Assembly (NCBI GenBank): GCA_026120185.1
Contig: JANUWF010003369.1
Location: forward strand, 62,001-126,000
Reading direction: 5' to 3'
DNA length: 64,000 bases
Source of the DNA: Voacanga thouarsii
Taxonomy: Eukaryota; Streptophyta; Magnoliopsida; Gentianales; Apocynaceae
Under the pieces are notes generated by a model. It saw only the letters and a program-made list of their open reading frames with translations, had not been told where the DNA came from and did no database searches. A program made the position numbers and the translations under genes. The first letter of the stretch is position 1, and each line of letters starts with the position of its first letter. Positions 35,709-48,445 of the stretch are shown one piece after another.

Positions 35709-37665
35709 TTTAACACCCTACAATACTAGTGTCCAAAAAGGGTGGGGATGTCACCCTGTTTAAAAGACCAAGGGTCTTTATACTAGGAAAATAAATATAA
35801 AAAGATGAAATAACTCAAATCTTATTACAAAGGAAAGTGAAATCCACAAATCTCTTAAATCACATAAAATGAAATAGTCCTCAAATAGGAACAAAATTAA
35901 AGAATTCAAGCTAGTTATCCTCTAATAGGGCACAACCTTGCTAAAATTAGCATATCTTGAAACATGACATCAAAAGAGTGTGAGAAATAGATCTCAACAA
36001 GCCCTGTATGCTCATGACTGAAATAAAATAAATTTCACGAATGAATTTTGAAATTGTTTATCAAGAGTGAATTGCAAGTCATACATTTTCCATACTAAAG
36101 TGAGTGGTAATTATCCCAATGGCACAAAATCAAAAAGATATCTATTATACTAAAACCACTCCAAAAATAAGTGGCTATGAGTCCTTGCATCATAGCCTTG
36201 CCATGAAACCCTACATCATGACAAACACTATGAAACCTAGCATCACAACGTAATGGGTGTATGGCCCACTAGGTGAAATACTCCTCCATCACTTATCCTA
36301 ACTTATCGGATGTCCATCCTGGAATATCAGCCCACTTGGACTGAGGTGCTAGCTTGAACCAGCCTAACCTACTAGGACTGTTACCTTCTCCAAATAGAAA
36401 TCACCTCTCATAGGTAGCCTCCTACTGAGAGACTTGCCCTACACTTCTAAGATTAGTCCTAAAGGTCTGCCATTAATAAGTGCTCAACGTTTCAGTGCAT
36501 TAGAATCCAATCTCAATGAAAATATTTCCAATATACTTGGTCATGCAAGCATAAATTCCAAATGATTAGTTGTAAAATCGTTTTACAATTAAAAGTAACT
36601 TTCTAATAAAATCATTACTTGATGAAAAACTTTAATGAGAAATAGTGGAGCTTGCATTCCAAACAATCACGTCATTGAGATAATAACCATTTCCAAATGA
36701 CTTGCAATTTGAAGCTTTTATATCAAATATTTAATGTAAGGACTTACTTGATTCCTTCATTTCACAGATAAAAGTTTCTCACAATACCTGGGTCAATGAG
36801 ACCTAGCTCCGTCTAAAATATATATATAAAGATCATGTCACCAACTTGCTATAATCTTATAGTGTCATAGCATCTAAAATAACCCATCCTCTATCATCAA
36901 GTCATTAAACAACTCAAACCAACTAATATCTTTCACTCAAACTTAGCATGCTTGGCATAACAAATCTCTCACCAACAATCCTATGCATACTAAGATAACC
37001 ACCAAATAATGGTTCAAAAATAGGTAAATGAATAAATGTCTAAGCTACTAAATAGGTGTATACATAATTAATTGGCTAATAAAATAGGGTTTACCTCTAA
37101 GGGTATATAAATAGATAATTAAGAAAATAAGTAATTCCATGAATAAATAAATTATGAACAACTTCCTAGTATTCATCTAAAGGACTACACGGTTAGATAT
37201 ATAAAAAAATAGAAGGATTAATAGATAGAAATTTATTAGTCATTAAATAATAACATTAACGTTATTTGTTAGACTTAATAATATTATAATATTAAAATGA
37301 TAATGGCACTGATAGTTATACTATTAGTAGTAATAATAATGATAATGATAATAATAATAACAATAATAGAAATAATCTTAGTAATTATAATAATAATAAT
37401 GATAATATTAATAGTAATGGTAATACTAATGGTAATGATTATAATACTAATCGCAATAGTAGTAGTAGTAGAGTAACAACAACAACAACAATAATAATAA
37501 CAATAAAAGTAATAATATTAGTAATTATAATAATAATGATAATATTACTATTAACAATTGTAACAATAATAATGATAATAATAATAGTAATGGTAATACT
37601 AATGGTAATGATTATACTACTAATCACAATAGTAGTAGTAAGAGTAGTAGCAGTAGTACAACAAC

Positions 37666-37739
<74 letters not shown>

Positions 37740-37740
37740 C

Positions 37741-37792
<52 letters not shown>

Positions 37793-38934
37793 GTAACTAT
37801 ACTAATACTAATAATATTAATAATAATAGTAACGTAAATATTAGCAGCAATAATATCAATAATAATAATAATATTGGTTTTAGTATTAACACAAACACCG
37901 GTAGTGACAATAATAGGCTTTGATATTAACATCAATAATTATCAGTAATATAAAATCAGTAGTGAAAATACCAGTAATAACAACAATCTCCATTATTAAC
38001 GAAGGAAATCTCAAGATAATAACAATTGTGATAATCCTATAATCAATAACAAAACAATAGCAGTGTTGGTAATAACATTGATATCAGATTCATATGCTAG
38101 ACTCACGAGTCATAAAAAGGGTGGTAAACAACCTAAACTCCCAACCCAGAACCTCAGTGAATCTCCTATCTCAAAGCTTACACGAACTCATTCATGAATT
38201 TACACAACACCAAAACTACACTGCCAAACTAGAACAAAAGAGAATAGGATTAAGGTTTACTTGTGAAAAGAGGTCTGCTGGTCTTGAGGGTTGAAAATTG
38301 CAAGCCAACGGTGAGAAAAATGGACTAATTTCATGAACCCCAGTAGCCTCGGTAATAAAGAAGATGTGCAGTGGTCCACTCTATGGATGTTTTGATTCAA
38401 CAGAGGCTAGGATCAAATTGAGGATTCTCCAAAAGGATTATTTCCTATAGATGTGCATGTGGGAGATGTGAGGTGGAGGAATAGGCCGAAGAGTCTCCAA
38501 AGAGCATTTTTGTTCTTTTGTGAATGTTGTGCACTATGACTGAGTGTTCTGAGGTTATTGGTTTCCTTCCCAAAGTTTGTTGATAATGAAAGAATGGTAT
38601 TCCTAGAGTAATCTTAGGGGATTAGGAACTAGATAGAGTTCTACTGCTGGAAGACTCCTACCTTCCTTAGGTTTTCTGAGTGGAAAAGTACTGAAGACGA
38701 AGGTGAGTAGTAAAGAATGGAAAAAACAATTAGCAAGAAGCCAGCCCTGGCTTTGCTCTAGCAGTGCCTGGCTATGCCTTGGGCAATGCCAATCGCGGCC
38801 TTGGCAAAGCCGGGCGTGGTTGCACCTTGGCTCGGCACAAGCAAATCCGGCTCGAAGCGATGCCAAGCTAGCTCAGCACCAAGCTAAGCCAAGCTTTTTT
38901 TTTTTTTAAGAAATTGGAAAACTTTTTTTACAAG
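35709..38934 (-). repeat. Tekay-C 5' LTR, inner 3.2 kb
   Basis: Runs from the PBS side to the Athila-F insertion. The region 36200-36560 matches 58140-58400 of the Tekay-H LTR in reverse complement. It includes a trinucleotide array (37310-37945) and a GC-rich degenerate repeat island (38735-38896). ACAAG at 38930-38934 is the left Athila-F target copy. The outer part of this LTR is 51324-52021. Confidence 0.83.
37310..37945. repeat. Imperfect (ATA)n/(AAT)n trinucleotide array
   Basis: More than 600 bases dominated by ATAATAATA repeats, nearly pure at about 37660-37790, with scattered GTA, ACA and ATG variants. The long isoleucine-only frames across it are a by-product. The Tekay-H LTR has a weaker TTA/ATT-rich tract at the corresponding place (57118-57602). 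Confidence 0.9.
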
Positions 38935-40370
38935 TGATAGTGCCAAATTATGTCTATATTTTCCTAGTTATTTGAAGATGTTTTGTGGTACTTTTGGTTT
39001 AATAACTAGTTAGTTCCCTTCCTATTTGATGTTTTGCTTGTAGAAAGTGTTCTTACTGAATTTGAAAGGGAATTGGATGATTTAGAGTGAAATCATAGAC
39101 TTCCAAACTTGCCCCAGCACCTGTTCAAATTGGTTAAATCGGTCGTGGCTTGGTTCTAGAAAAATAGAGGAAACAGAGCTCGAATAGTGAGATTTCCAGA
39201 GCTGGACTGGCACCAATCTAGATGAAATGACCTAGCATTGGCCCTATTCTATTATGGCGGTTCAGAATTCTTTTTCAAGTTATATTGGAAATTGCCAGAG
39301 AGGTTAACTTATTTTCAACTTGTTCTCAACCCAGGGCTTTTGAATGATGAATTTTAGCAATCAAGAGGCCTATTTAATAAAAAATAATAATAATTGAAGA
39401 TTAATATATGAATCTAAACAAAATCTAAAATCATTTATTAAAGTAGAATTTATCACTCGAATGAGCATTGCTTCAAGAAAGTTCTCAAATGAGGAAGAAA
39501 ATGGCTTGTCTATAAGTTCTTTCTAAGACTTTTGTTTTCTTTTTCTTTGAACAATGATGATATTGATGTTTTAATTGTAATTGAATGCTATTTTTGGATT
39601 CATGATATTGTAATTCATTTAATCTTTGATCAGTTAATTGTTGTCCTTGGTATTTGATTACTTGATTTTATTTGATAGATTGATAAAGTTGAATTTTCTT
39701 CTAATGGACTTGGGAAACGAAGTTAGATTGAGTTCAATTTAATTAATTATATATAATTGTTATTTTAACTGGATTGGAAAAGAAGGTTAAGAATTAAACC
39801 TAAGTAATCAAATGTTAGTTAATTTCATCTAGAGTATAGGGTCATTGGCTAATTTCATACTTATATTGCCTAGAGTATAGGGATATTAATGAGGAATGAG
39901 TTTAATGCATTTCTTTGGTTATGTTGGTTTTGATTGGGAGATTTGCTAATTTAATCAGGATATAGTGATTCCATGGATTGAGAAAAAAGTAGATTCCATC
40001 TCTCTTCCTTCATGATGCCAAGACAATGATTGATTGTGATAAGCGTTGGATAGTTCACGTCATGTTCTCAAGAATAACTATTTAATTCCATGTTTTTCTC
40101 TCCAAGAGTTATGTACATATTTTGTCTTTGTTTTTATCTTTATTTTTATTTTTATTCTTTTTCACTCTAATTAGTAGGTTAAACATTGAATGAAAAGTAA
40201 TTAGTATGTACTTGTTCCTTGAGGATCGATACTCGTTAATTCCCTATACTATGCTTAATAATGAGTGCTCTTGCTCATATTTGTACTTTGGGATCAATGT
40301 TTTAATTTAAACTATATTGGGAATGGATACAAATTTTCATGATTTTTATATATCCAAATTTAATGCATCA
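38935..40370 (+). repeat. Athila-F 5' LTR
   Basis: Begins TGATAGTGCCAAATTATG and ends TTTAATGCATCA. It carries a duplicated GC-rich GGCACC-type segment around 39110-39260 in otherwise AT-rich sequence. Confidence 0.9.
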
Positions 40371-40376
40371 ATTTTT

Positions 40377-40396
40377 TGGCCCCATTGCCAGGGCAC
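40377..40396 (+). other. Athila-F primer-binding site
   Basis: TGGCCCCATTGCCAGGGCAC lies six bases after the LTR. It matches the Athila tRNA-Asp-type PBS with changes at most CpG-like positions, as expected after methylation-driven decay. Confidence 0.85.
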
Positions 40397-40616
40397 AATA
40401 TTATGAAAGCATGGAATTGATTGATTTAGATGTATTTATATGTCTATATGTAAATATGTATATATTTTCTTTGTTTAAATAAGTGTCATTAGTTGTTGTA
40501 TACTGTACGAATTTGAGTATATTGACTATTGTGTAATATGATAATTGTCTATTTGTATAGGTGTAAAGTCCAAATTCTTATAATCTTAGTTTTTCTACAG
40601 GAAGACTTCTTGGTTT

Positions 40617-41996
40617 ATGACCCGAAAAAATGCAGGAGATATTATGGACTTTGATCTAGAAATCGAAAGAACGCTCACAAGATTTTAGCGAGGTATAAAA
40701 ATCAGCTGACCAATTTAGTTCAACAAGAGAGATAGAAGTTAACCAAAACAATAACACCAGTAATGGTGGAAATAATAGAAGGATTATGGGAGATTTTGCT
40801 AAGCCTGCGATTTCAGGTATGGACTCGAATATAACTAGACCAAGGATAGAAGCCAACAATTTTGAAATAAAACCCAACATAATCCAAATAATTTAAAATA
40901 TAGTCCAATTTGATGGGCTACCTAATGAAAACCCTAACTCCCACATTGCTAGTTTTTTAGAAATTTGTGACACTTTCAAAATGAATGGTGTATCAGAAGA
41001 TGCTATTAAATTGAGACTCTTTCCTTTCTCTCTTAGGAATAGAGTCAAATCTTAGTTAAAGTCCTTACTGGTAGAGTCAATCACTACTTGGATTGGGTTA
41101 GCTAAAAAATTCCTAGCCAAATATTTCCTCCCAACTTGGATAGAGAAGCTTAGGACCGACCTCTTTGCCTTCCAACAATTGGAGTCTGAAAGCTTATATG
41201 AGTGTTGGAAAAGGTGGAAGCAAATACTTAGAAAATGTCCACATTATGGGTTTGAATTAGGCATGCAAATGCAGATTTTTACAATTGGATCAAACTTTTC
41301 TTCAACGCAATTAATTGATGCATCTGCGGGAGGAACAATAAACTTTAAGACCCCTGAAGAGTTGCATGATTTAATTGAGAATATTACTATGAACAATTAC
41401 TCATTGGGCAATTCAAGGTCTAAGGTTCATGTTCAGGGAGTTAATAAAGTGGATGTTATGGCTGCTTTGGAACTAAAAATTGAGGTACAAGCTTGAAAGA
41501 TGGAACAAATAGCGGGTCCTTTGCAGGTAATGAATGGTAAGTGTGATTTTCTGGAAAAGGGCACCTTAATCATGAGTACCAAAACATAGAATCATCTCTA
41601 GAGTCCTTAGAGCAAGTTGCTTTTATGGGGAATAGGTGACAAGGTAATTATCTATACAGTGCTACCTGTAATCCTGGTTAGAGAAATCACCATAATTTTT
41701 CTTCGACGAATCAAAACCAACCAAGGCCAAACCCCTCAAACTTCACTGAAAACCCAAGGACTCCACCTCCCTTGCCCTACAATTCACCACTGCCAAAGCC
41801 ATCATTAGAAGAGTTGGTTAACCACATAGTAAGTTCTACTAAAACATGTTTCCAAGGAGTGAACCCAATAACGAGGAATTTGGAGGCTTCAATGCACAAC
41901 TTGGAGAATCAAATTGGTTAATTAGCTAAACTTCTTGGGGATCGTCAAGCCAGATCTCTACCTGGAAATGTGGAGAACAATCCACGAGACCCAGAT
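40617..41996 (+). pseudogene. gag: Athila-F gag
   Basis: ATG at 40617 opens MTRKNAGDIMDFDLEIERTL, as in Athila gag. The retrotrans-gag domain follows: SHIASFLEICDTFKMNGV, IKLRLFPFSLRNRVKS, LAKKFLAKYFLPTW and, in the open part 41179-41496, LYECWKRWKQILRKCPHYGFE and DASAGGTINFKTPEELHDL. The C-terminal LGDRQARSLPGNVENNPR block ends just before Copia-G. Several stops and at least one frameshift separate the parts. Confidence 0.88.
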
Positions 41997-43434
41997 TGTA
42001 GTTGAGGTTCTCTAGAAGTATCAATATGCTTGTATATTAGGTATATGTAACTAATTAGTCAAGACAAACTTGTACAAGATAGTATCCACACTATATCGCC
42101 CCTTGTGCTTGTTCGAATGATCTAATTATCTAGGGACACGGGAACATGACTTGGATATTGGCTTTAGGGTAGCTCCCATAGAAAGCAAAAATATACCAAG
42201 AAGTTGTGGACCATTGGATTAGAAGCCTAAGGATGGTAAATGTCTTTTAGAGAGGTATTAGTATACCATTTCCTCTCTAAATGCACGGCGGTATGTAGAG
42301 GGGTATTTTAGTCATTTCATCTGTAGGTCGAAGACATAACTAACGTATCATTGTCCTTGGGATTGATATTTCCTTATGGTGGTATTAGGAAATATTTAAA
42401 ATACAAAATGCAACTATTTATATAGCAACGGTAATTTGGTCATTTTAGTAGCCAATGTGATGTGTCTTTCGGTCCTCGGAATAGCCCGTAAGTCCTAATT
42501 AATTTTAGGTCAAGGAAAATGGTCTCAATGAAAAAAGATTTTATTTTATTCAAGAAGTCTAATTTATTTTTGAATTGGAATAAAATAAAGAAACGAGAGA
42601 AATTAAATTTATTACCTAGTTTAATTGGTTAATTAATTATTCTATGCCTAAGCCCAGATTGAATAATTAGAAAAATTAGCCTGAGCTTAAACTAGTTAAT
42701 AAAAAGTTTAAATAATTACTTTTAGTTCATTTGGGCTCATTAATTATTTATTGCTTTATTTTAATAGGCCAAAAAATAAATAATTAATGGTTGTTATTTT
42801 TGGGCTCATTGGGTCTAAGGAAAATAATAAATTATTTTTGGCCCAATAGTCGGACTAAAGGGTTTTTTTATTTATGGAACAAAAGAGTTAAGGCCGAGCC
42901 AAACCTCTTCTGTCGATAGCCTCCGGATGTTTTGAAATATTAAATGCTGGGGTTTTGGTTATCTGGATAGGTGAATAGTCATGTATTGAGGCGTTTGATA
43001 TTTTTCCACAGAACACACGACACAAAGAAAAAAATAAACAGAGCCTTCTTCTTCTCTTTTCTCGCGTTCATATTCTTTTTCTTTTGGGTTTTCTTGATTT
43101 TGCTAATCAATAGCAAAGGTTCAAGAATTGTTTTGAGATAAGATCATCCTCGCCTAAGTTATTTCACCAATTTGTTTAGGCAGTAGAATAATATGAGCTC
43201 TCAAAAGCCTTGGATTCATGCCCCGGAGAGTAGACGCATCACCAGATTTGATCCACAAATATCTTCCAGTCGAGAAAAATGAGTAGTTTCATTGTCCACT
43301 CCGACACCGAAAGTAGCATTAAAATGCAGAGGAATAATTTTTTAAAGCTCTCCACTGAGCTCTCTAGTTTTCTTGCAGCTTTCTGGGTTTTATTTTCCTG
43401 CATGCATGGCTTCTAGTCGTCAATCAAAGCATCA
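41997..43434 (+). repeat. Copia-G 5' LTR
   Basis: Starts about TGTAGTTGAGG and ends CAAAGCATCA. Lacks the first several hundred bases seen in the Copia-D LTR, so the family LTR is either shortened here or diverged beyond recognition. Confidence 0.78.
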
Positions 43435-43436
43435 AG

Positions 43437-43448
43437 TGGTATCAAAGC
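43437..43448 (+). other. Copia-G primer-binding site
   Basis: TGGTATCAAAGC, one change from the initiator tRNA-Met complement, two bases after the LTR. Confidence 0.85.
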
Positions 43449-45271
43449 ATAATGCTTTGAAAGGCTTACGATTGATGCATGTTGGTTAATAAAATTGGCA
43501 AGACTAATTTTGATTAATACCATGAGATCCTTTGTTGTTTTTGGTATGGGTAATTTCATTGTAAACCTCACGGTTGAGGTATAGGAACTCTGTAAAAAAA
43601 ATTTAATGCTTGGTTTAGTTTTCATGTAAACCTGATTTGAAATGGTATAGGCGGATATGATGTTTTTTTGATGAAAAATGTAACAAGACGCCGTCTTGGA
43701 TTGATTGCGAATGAAGTTGCAGAGTTCTTGGAGAAAAATCGTAGAAGAAATAGTGAGAAAAAAAAAAGAAGGAAGATGGACCAAGTTGCGAAGCCACCAG
43801 CTCGAGCCGAAGTGAGCCAAGTCGATAGTAGCGGCTCGGTGAGAGAGGAGCAGAGGAGCGGCTCAACCAAGCTGCGGTTTAACAGCTGCAGCAAGTGTCG
43901 AGCCGTTCCTCAGCTCGGCAAATCAGTTTGCATCCTAGGCATGATGCAATTGATCATACCCAGGATGGTGACCGGATCATGGTCACGGCCGGGCTTGGGT
44001 CACGGGCACCCACCCACGAACTATGATCCAGTGTGGCGGGTGTACTGGACCAAGAAAAAAATATTTTTTCTAGTTTTTGGTCTCATACCAAGCGAAGTTA
44101 TTATTTTTGCACTAGTTAATATTCTTTAAATATTTTGCATGAAAAATAATAGTAAAGGATTTTTAGGATTAAACAAGATCATTAATTAATTTAATTAATG
44201 TGTTTAATTCTATTATTTGGACACTTAGGATTAAACAATAGAAAAGTATGAAAATGTTTATAGTTTTCTAGCAAGCTATTTATTTGAAGTCCTATGTGTA
44301 CGTTTTCTCAAAGACCAAAGTCTTTGAAAATTTTTATTTCATAAAGAAAAATATTTTTCTTTAATTAAATGATTATTTTAACTTAAAAAATTTAATTCTC
44401 GGTTATTTTCTCAAAAGTTTTTTATCGTTGACATAGAAAATATTTTGGATTTAGAAATTTTTGTAAGTTAAAATGGAAAGCCATTTTAATTCATTTTAAC
44501 AAAGGAAAAAATATTTTTGTCAAATAAAACCTTGAGATCAAAATCTCTAGGAATTTTAAATGGAAAAAATTTGAAATTATTAAGTTCTTAACTTAAATAA
44601 AATTAATTCATGAAGAAAATTTTCTCAAAGAATATAAACCTTGACATATAAATTTTTATGAATTTAGATATTTTATGTTAAGTTAAAAGAGGACTTAATG
44701 GATATTTTCAAATGAAATTTTTCTAAGAAAACCCTTATTTAAAAAATTAAGTGGGAGAGGAGTTCCAATGGCCCCACGCTTACATCACAATCATCATTAG
44801 AGATCGTAGGTCGTCTCGCATCACCCTAGGTGTGAACCTGCATAGGATGGAGATACTACAAGGATCTAGAACTAATAGAATGATGTAATTAATAACCTGG
44901 GACACGTACTATGATCAGTTAACCCACGTTGAAGGTTATAATGCGAGGAATGTCCATAGGAAATGAGAAAAAATGGCCATCCTCTCGATGGAGTTATCTT
45001 CTAGAAAGGAAATTAATTTGTGATGATTAACACACTTAATTTAGAAAACTGTTAATCTTCCCAATAAGCTATGTCAATTTTTCTAAGAGCCAAATTAATC
45101 ATGATAAAGATAATAGTAATGGGTTTAGCTATTATCAATTTAATATGAGGATAAAGTGCACAAAATCATTTTGTTTTCACAATACTAAGATTTTCTTTTA
45201 TTTTTCAAAATTTTAGAACTGGTTGGTGGAGGTTCTTTTAGTCCCTTAGTCGTTATTCTCCACGAGAATAA
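43449..45271 (+). other. Copia-G internal noncoding region
   Basis: No supported gene. A 153-codon frame at 43668-44129 spans a GC-rich island (43786-43925) of GGCTCGG/GAGCCG-type words and shows no known motif. The rest is AT-rich with a purine-rich AGTGGGAGAGGAG at about 44749. It occupies the leader position between PBS and the gag remnant. Confidence 0.55.
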
Positions 45272-45660
45272 GCTAATGGTTCCAAACTATGTGGACTGAA
45301 AAAAGAACCTAGACATAATACTCACATCCAAGAAGTATAAGTGTATCATCTACGAGACCTGCCCAGTAATCGGGGAAGGTTCTACTGCTGAAGAGCGTGA
45401 GGCTGAAAAGGCATGGAAGAAAGCTGATGAGATAGCTCGATACTATATGCTAGCCTCTATTTCGAATGTGCTCTAATCCAAACATGAGCACATGCCAACT
45501 GTATATAACGTAAGTACATCTCTAGCCACAATGTTTGAGAATAAGAACCAGCTTGCAAGGTAGGAGGCTCTTCGAACGATAATAAGCACCAAGATGGCTA
45601 AGGGAGCAGGAAGCGTGTGCTTTAAGTATGAGTTGGTAGTCTAAGAAAGCTAGAAGCATG
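45272..45660 (+). pseudogene. gag: Copia-G gag remnant
   Basis: The frame contains KKYKCIIYETCPVIGEGS, AWKKADEIARYYMLASISN, SKHEHMPTVYNV and ISTKMAKGAG, matching the Copia-D gag N-terminal half block for block and even sharing a stop before SKHEHM. It ends abruptly near the right LTR with no zinc knuckle, protease or pol. Confidence 0.85.
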
Positions 45661-45673
45661 TGCTTTGATATAC

Positions 45674-47083
45674 TATAGTTAAAATTCTATAGAATGACTA
45701 ATATAGTTGTATGTTAGGTAAGTGTAACTAGTTAGTCAAAACAGACTTGTAAAAGATAGTGTCTACATTATATCGTCCGTTGTGATTGTCCGAATGATCT
45801 AAATATCTAGGGCCTTGGAAACATGACTTGGATATTAGATTTAGGGTAACTCCTTTAGAAAGCAGAAATATTCCAAGAAGTCGTGAATCATTGGACTAGA
45901 AGCCTAAGGATGGTAGTTATCTTTTAGAGAGGTGTTAGTACACCCTTTTCTCTCTAAATGCACGACGGTCTACAGAGGGGTATTTTAGTCATTTCACCTG
46001 TAGGTCGAAGACATAGCTAATGCAGCATTGTCCTTGGGGTCAATATTTCCTTATGGTGATATTATGAAATATTTAAAATGTAAAATACAACAATTTATAT
46101 AGTAAGGGTATTTTGGTCGTTTTAGTAGCCAAGGTTATGAGTCTTTTTTGTCCTCGAAATAGCCCGTAAGTCCTAATTAATTTTAGGATGAGGAAAATGG
46201 TCTCAATTAAAAAGTATTTTATTTTATTCAGGAAATCTAATTTATTTTTTGACTGCAATAAAATAAAGGAACGAGTGAAATTAAATTTATTATCTAGTGT
46301 AATTGGTTCATTAATTATTCAGGGCCTAAGCCCAGATTGAATAATTAGAAAAATTAACCTGGGCTTAAACTAGTTAATAAAAGGCTTAAATAATTATTTT
46401 TATTTTATTTAGACTCATTAATTATTTATTGGGTTATTTTAATAAGCCCAAGAAATAAATAATTAATGATTATTATTTTTGGACTCATTGGGTCCAAGGA
46501 AAATAATAAATTATTTTTAGCCCAATAGCCTGGACTAAAAGGTTACCTCTTCTATCGATAGCCTCTGAATGTATTGAAATATTAAACACCGGGGTTTTGG
46601 TTATCTGGATAGGTGAATAGTGGTGTATTGAGGTGTTGGATATTTTTCCACAGAACGCATGACACAAAAAATAAAAACCAGCAGGGCCTTCTTCTTCTCT
46701 TTTCTCTCGTTCATATTCTTTTTCTTTTTGGTTTTCTTGATTTTGCTAATCAATAGCAAAGGTTCAAGAATTGTTTAAAGACAAGATCATCCTCACCTAA
46801 GTTGTTTCACCATGTTTAGGCGGTGGAATATTCTGAGCTCTCAAAAGCCTTGGCGTTCATGCCCCGGTGGAGTAGACACATCGCTAGATTTGATCTACAG
46901 TCATCTTCCAATCGAGAGGAAGGAGCCCCGGTAGTTTCATCGTCCACTCCGGCACCAAAGATAGCGTTAAAACGCAGAGGTATAATTTTTTAAAGCTCTC
47001 CACTAAACTCTCTGGTTTTCTTGCAATTTTTTGGGTTTTTATTTTCTTACATGCATGGCTTCTAGTCATCGATCAAAGCACCA
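45674..47083 (+). repeat. Copia-G 3' LTR
   Basis: Partner of 41997-43434, beginning TATAGTTAAAATTC and ending AAAGCACCA. The two differ at roughly one base in six by eye, so this is an old insertion. No polypurine tract is obvious before it. Confidence 0.78.
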
Positions 47084-48445
47084 ATCTTTGTGCAGATATT
47101 GGTGAGGGAAATTATGTGGTGATTGTGAGGTGGTGTTTAGGTTGAAAATTGTTGTTTAGGATGCTTGGTTTGAGAGGGTGGTTATTGTGAATAGGGTTGT
47201 GATCATTTTTTCATCTATTACCTTTTCTTCTTTTTGTGATCATTTCTAGACTACAGGCACGGCTCTATGGGCTAAGAGGTCTAGGGTCTCATCTTCTTCT
47301 CCTCCCTTTTTTGAGCCCTTTTCTAAGCAGCCCACCTAGCTTTTTGATCCTACATGCCAAATTTGGTATCAAACCCACTTGAATAGTAAAATCATTATAA
47401 AAGAAACATTCAAACCATCCCTAAACAATACCCTTCGGCTCTCTACTATGTTTAGGAGATTAGGATAGGAGCCCATTATTAGACTCCAGTGTGCTTACTA
47501 TCCAGCGAGGGTTAAAGAAGGTACCTATTAAGTTTAATAGGGCTAAATTAGCTGCTATCCTGAGTATACTAGATGATAGTCCGTGAATAGTTGTGGACCA
47601 TCATAATCAGAGGATCTTTGTTTGGCTTCCTAGAGTGAGATTGACACCCGTGCTATCTTGGGGATGTATAGAAGGGGACCTATGGGATAGGTGGGCCACT
47701 ATTCCAATAATGACCTTAAACCCCATTTGCAAGCCTTAGTATATATCTTCTCTTTCAATGTCATACCTAGGGCTTGTGATTTCAATGAGTCGAGAGTGAT
47801 TGATATCTGTATTCTTCATAAGATGCTTTAGAGTGAGCCTATCCCCTATACCCCACTTCTCATCTAATCTATAAGGGAGGTCGTCTACTCTCGCCTTTCT
47901 TCCAAGGCCTTTGTCTTTCCTTTGGTGATTCTGTGTATCCTACAGGCCTTTAGAGTGAGTTGTGATGGGAAGCTTACTGAGACTACCACTAAGCGGGACA
48001 TAGTAACTGAGCATACATTGGTATAGTATGGGTATAGGCATCACGAGAGAGAGAGAGGAGATAGATGAGACCTTTTGAGGTCCAATATCCTGGGATAAAG
48101 GAGGTACTGCCTGCTGATGAGGATGAGGAGGAGGAGGAGGAGCCACTATAGCCTTGAGTTCATGCTAGTAATTCGAGATCATAGCCTAATGCTAGGTTTG
48201 AGACTAAGATGCACGCCCAGATAGAGCATCCTAGGCTCGAGATGGAGACCCAGACAACTATTCTTCTTCAGCTTTGAGATTCTATGGTTGATATGAATAG
48301 GAGGCAGGATGCTTATGAGCAGATACTGACTACTTGGATACAACAGTTTCCTATCCCAGGAGGAGGTCCATCCAATAGTAGAGCTGTTGATGATGATGAT
48401 GATGCTAATGAGGATGATGATAACTCTGAGGGGGATGCCTCATGA
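47084..48445 (+). pseudogene. Athila-F third ORF (after the lost pol)
   Basis: From about 47240 a decayed frame can be followed through TALWAKRSRVSSSSP, QIWYQTHLNSKIIIKE, a central region around DFNESRVIDICILHKML, and an acidic end AVDDDDDANEDDDNSEGDAS with TGA at 48442-48444. Many stops. Its place after pol and before the long 3' untranslated part is where Athila elements carry an env-like ORF. The central part resembles the uncharacterised plant transposon protein type also suspected in Sire-B. The first 150 bases have no recognisable content. Confidence 0.6.

Larger units (their letters stand above)
41997..47083 (+). mobile_element. Copia-G: gag-only copia derivative inside Athila-F
   Basis: Two direct LTR-like repeats (41997-43434, 45674-47083) with a Met-type PBS after the first and only a short gag remnant inside. 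LTR segments match Copia-D LTR sequence (for example the region of the shared GGGAACATGACTTGGAT and GGTATTTTAGTCATTT phrases), and gag matches Copia-D gag. CAGAT precedes the left LTR (41992-41996) and recurs at 47093-47097, ten bases past the right LTR, so the duplication is only tentative. There is no pol, so it is non-autonomous. Confidence 0.8.

Noticed and set aside
37624..37935. Long minus-strand frame almost all isoleucine
   Set aside because: It is only the translation of the ATA/AAT trinucleotide array.
43668..44129. 153-codon plus-strand ORF in Copia-G
   Set aside because: No motif, lies in the leader position, spans a GC-rich repeat island and overlaps several equally long minus-strand frames.
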